From positions 1-7,719 of the forward strand of contig JAKLFS010000017.1 in the NCBI GenBank assembly GCA_022711075.1: a stretch of DNA of 7,719 nucleotides, written 5' to 3'. Both the position numbers and the translations under genes were made by a program. Under the pieces are notes generated by a model that had not been told where the DNA came from, did no database searches, and saw only the letters and a program-made list of their open reading frames with translations. Position 1 is the stretch's first letter, and each line of letters begins with the position of its first letter. Positions 6,663-7,719 of this stretch are shown in pieces. This DNA is from Patescibacteria group bacterium. GTDB taxonomy: Bacteria; Patescibacteriota; Minisyncoccia; UBA6257; JAAZHW01.

Positions 6663-6676
6663 ACAATTAATAAAAT

Positions 6677-7719
6677 ATGAGAATTTCCTATTCAAGTTTA
6701 GATGTTTTCGAAAATTGTCCGAAACGTTTTGAATTTCAAGTAATTGAAAAGATAAAAACTCCCAAAAATAAGGAGCAAGTTTTCGGCACCAGCCTTCATA
6801 CGGCTTTAAAACGCTTTTACTCCAAAGCACCTGTTTTCCCTACCCCATCCGAGCTGATTGACTATTTTCGACTGGAATGGCAGCAAGTGGCTGATAAGGT
6901 TAAATGGCCCGACTCCAAATCCCAGGAAGCTTATTTTAACGAAGGCAAAAGAATTCTGGAGGCGTTTTATAAAAAGAATACCGAACAGTTTCCAATAATT
7001 ATTGCCTTAGAATCGGGTTTTGAAGCGCCCATTGAAGATCCGGCCAAAGAAACTGTTCATATCTTAACCGGAATCATTGACCGTATTGATAAGGTGGCAG
7101 ATGACAAATTTGAAATCATTGATTATAAAACGAACCGGAAGATGCCGCCAGCTTCTCTGCTTAAAGATAATCTACAACTTTCCATTTATCTTTTGGGATT
7201 TTTAAGGCGTTGGCCGAATATGGCTGAGCCGGAAAACGTTGGATTGAGTTTGTATTTTTTGAAACATGGGGAAAAATTATCAACCAATCGCACCAAAGAA
7301 GACGCGGAAAAAATAAAAGCCAGGATTTTAAAAAATATTACAGAAATTGAAAAAAATTATTTTCCGCCTATCCCCTCGGCTTTGTGCAATTACTGCAGTT
7401 TCCGTTCGCTTTGTCCGATGTGGTCGCATTTATATCAAGAACCGACTCCTGAAGAAGCAGAAGTTAAAAAAATGATTGACGAATATTTTAGTTTAAAGAA
7501 TGAGGCCGATCAAACAGATGAGAAATTAGCCGTTATCAAACATCAGGTTAACATTTATTTGGAAAAGAAGGGCCTGGAAAGAGCCTTTGGAGAGAGTGGT
7601 TTTATTGGTCGTTCTGTTCAAGTAAAGCAGGATTATGATCCGGAAAAAATCCACCAGATTCTTGAAAAGAACGGATTTTGGCAGCAAGTTTTAAGTTTGG
7701 ACAAGAAAAAGTTCGATGT
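6677..7719 (+). CDS. PD-(D/E)XK nuclease with Fe-S cysteines (RecB/AddB/Cas4-like fold), 3'-truncated by the window
   Basis: 347 codons are visible with no stop, so the 3' end lies beyond the window. Seen: the typical opening SYSSLDVFENCPKRFEF with Cys14; His41 in GTSLHTALKRFY; Asp135 in TGIIDRID; the catalytic IIDYKTN with Asp149 and Lys151; the QxxxY motif LQLSIYL (Gln167, Tyr171); then Cys237-x2-Cys240-x5-Cys246. Cys14 plus these three match the 4Fe-4S staple of AddB- and Cas4-type nucleases, and the active-site set looks complete. The family cuts DNA, usually as an exonuclease in recombination, repair or CRISPR adaptation. No helicase domain and no cas1 or cas2 is visible, so repair or unspecified DNA processing is more likely than CRISPR work. 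Residues 250-347 form a helical extension (KLAVIKHQVNIYLEKKG, then a VKQDYDPEKIHQIL segment) that I cannot assign. The start is ATG 6677, at the expected distance before the first motif. Confidence 0.85.
   Translation, partial: MRISYSSLDVFENCPKRFEFQVIEKIKTPKNKEQVFGTSLHTALKRFYSKAPVFPTPSELIDYFRLEWQQVADKVKWPDSKSQEAYFNEGKRILEAFYKKNTEQFPIIIALESGFEAPIEDPAKETVHILTGIIDRIDKVADDKFEIIDYKTNRKMPPASLLKDNLQLSIYLLGFLRRWPNMAEPENVGLSLYFLKHGEKLSTNRTKEDAEKIKARILKNITEIEKNYFPPIPSALCNYCSFRSLCPMWSHLYQEPTPEEAEVKKMIDEYFSLKNEADQTDEKLAVIKHQVNIYLEKKGLERAFGESGFIGRSVQVKQDYDPEKIHQILEKNGFWQQVLSLDKKKFD

Noticed and set aside
6557..6670. 37-codon GTG-started frame with a hydrophobic stretch (ALAMTFLFVGSI)
   Set aside because: It overlaps both the hairpin and the proposed promoter, has no start signal, and could be chance; it would deserve a look only if conserved in relatives.
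6476..6676. tRNA or other standard RNA gene in the gap
   Set aside because: The three-way layout invites the idea, but there is no T-loop (GGTTCGA-like) sequence, no acceptor stem of 7 bp with CCA, and no anticodon arm of standard spacing.
6677..7719. Cas4 of a CRISPR system
   Set aside because: The core resembles Cas4, but the protein is longer than a typical Cas4 of about 200 residues, and no cas1, cas2 or repeat-spacer array is visible in the window.
1..7719. CRISPR arrays, insertion sequences or phage genes
   Set aside because: No regularly spaced repeats, transposase, integrase or structural phage genes were seen; the inverted repeat in the gap has no target duplication or coding content.

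Overview
The window looks like a piece of a small, AT-rich bacterial genome, most plausibly a Patescibacteria/CPR organism of the Parcubacteria kind. This is inferred from several traits together: very tight gene packing with overlapping reading frames, almost no recognisable Shine-Dalgarno sites, AAA/GAA/TTT-rich codon use, and the mix of ftsW, murG, gltX, a coiled-coil M23 peptidase and a stand-alone Fe-S PD-(D/E)XK nuclease. Genes here end in TGA as well as TAA, so UGA is a stop codon and the recoded Gracilibacteria/SR1 code is excluded. No 16S rRNA or marker search could be run, so the taxonomy is tentative.

Layout. All seven genes lie on the + strand. Positions 2-6475 form one compact, operon-like run of six genes: the 3' two-thirds of an N-acyl-D-amino-acid deacylase-type amidohydrolase (2-991, its start lies before the window), ftsW (998-2098), murG (2095-3294), gltX (3269-4759), an EnvC/PcsB/CwlO-like coiled-coil M23 endopeptidase (4752-6014), and a small secreted protein of unknown function (6038-6475). 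Gaps are 6 and 23 nt, and overlaps are 4, 26 and 8 nt. A 201-nt intergenic region follows (6476-6676). It holds a perfect 10-bp inverted repeat enclosing two hairpins, a tandem 10-mer and a plausible promoter. Last comes a PD-(D/E)XK nuclease with an Fe-S cysteine set (6677 to the end), cut by the window edge.

How the genes fit together. MurG makes lipid II, FtsW polymerises it at the septum, and the secreted M23 enzyme cuts peptidoglycan cross-links, so three genes are a synthesis-and-splitting set for the division wall. The amidohydrolase could act on N-acylated D-amino acids or wall fragments, but the aspartate that family members use as a metal ligand and catalytic base appears to be asparagine here, so activity is uncertain. 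gltX is a housekeeping gene embedded by overlap. The nuclease belongs to a different transcription unit.

I found no complete new defence or mobile system. The points most worth checking are the structured intergenic element at 6491-6598, the Asp-to-Asn change in the amidohydrolase, the orphan secreted protein, and the nuclease with its C-terminal extension.
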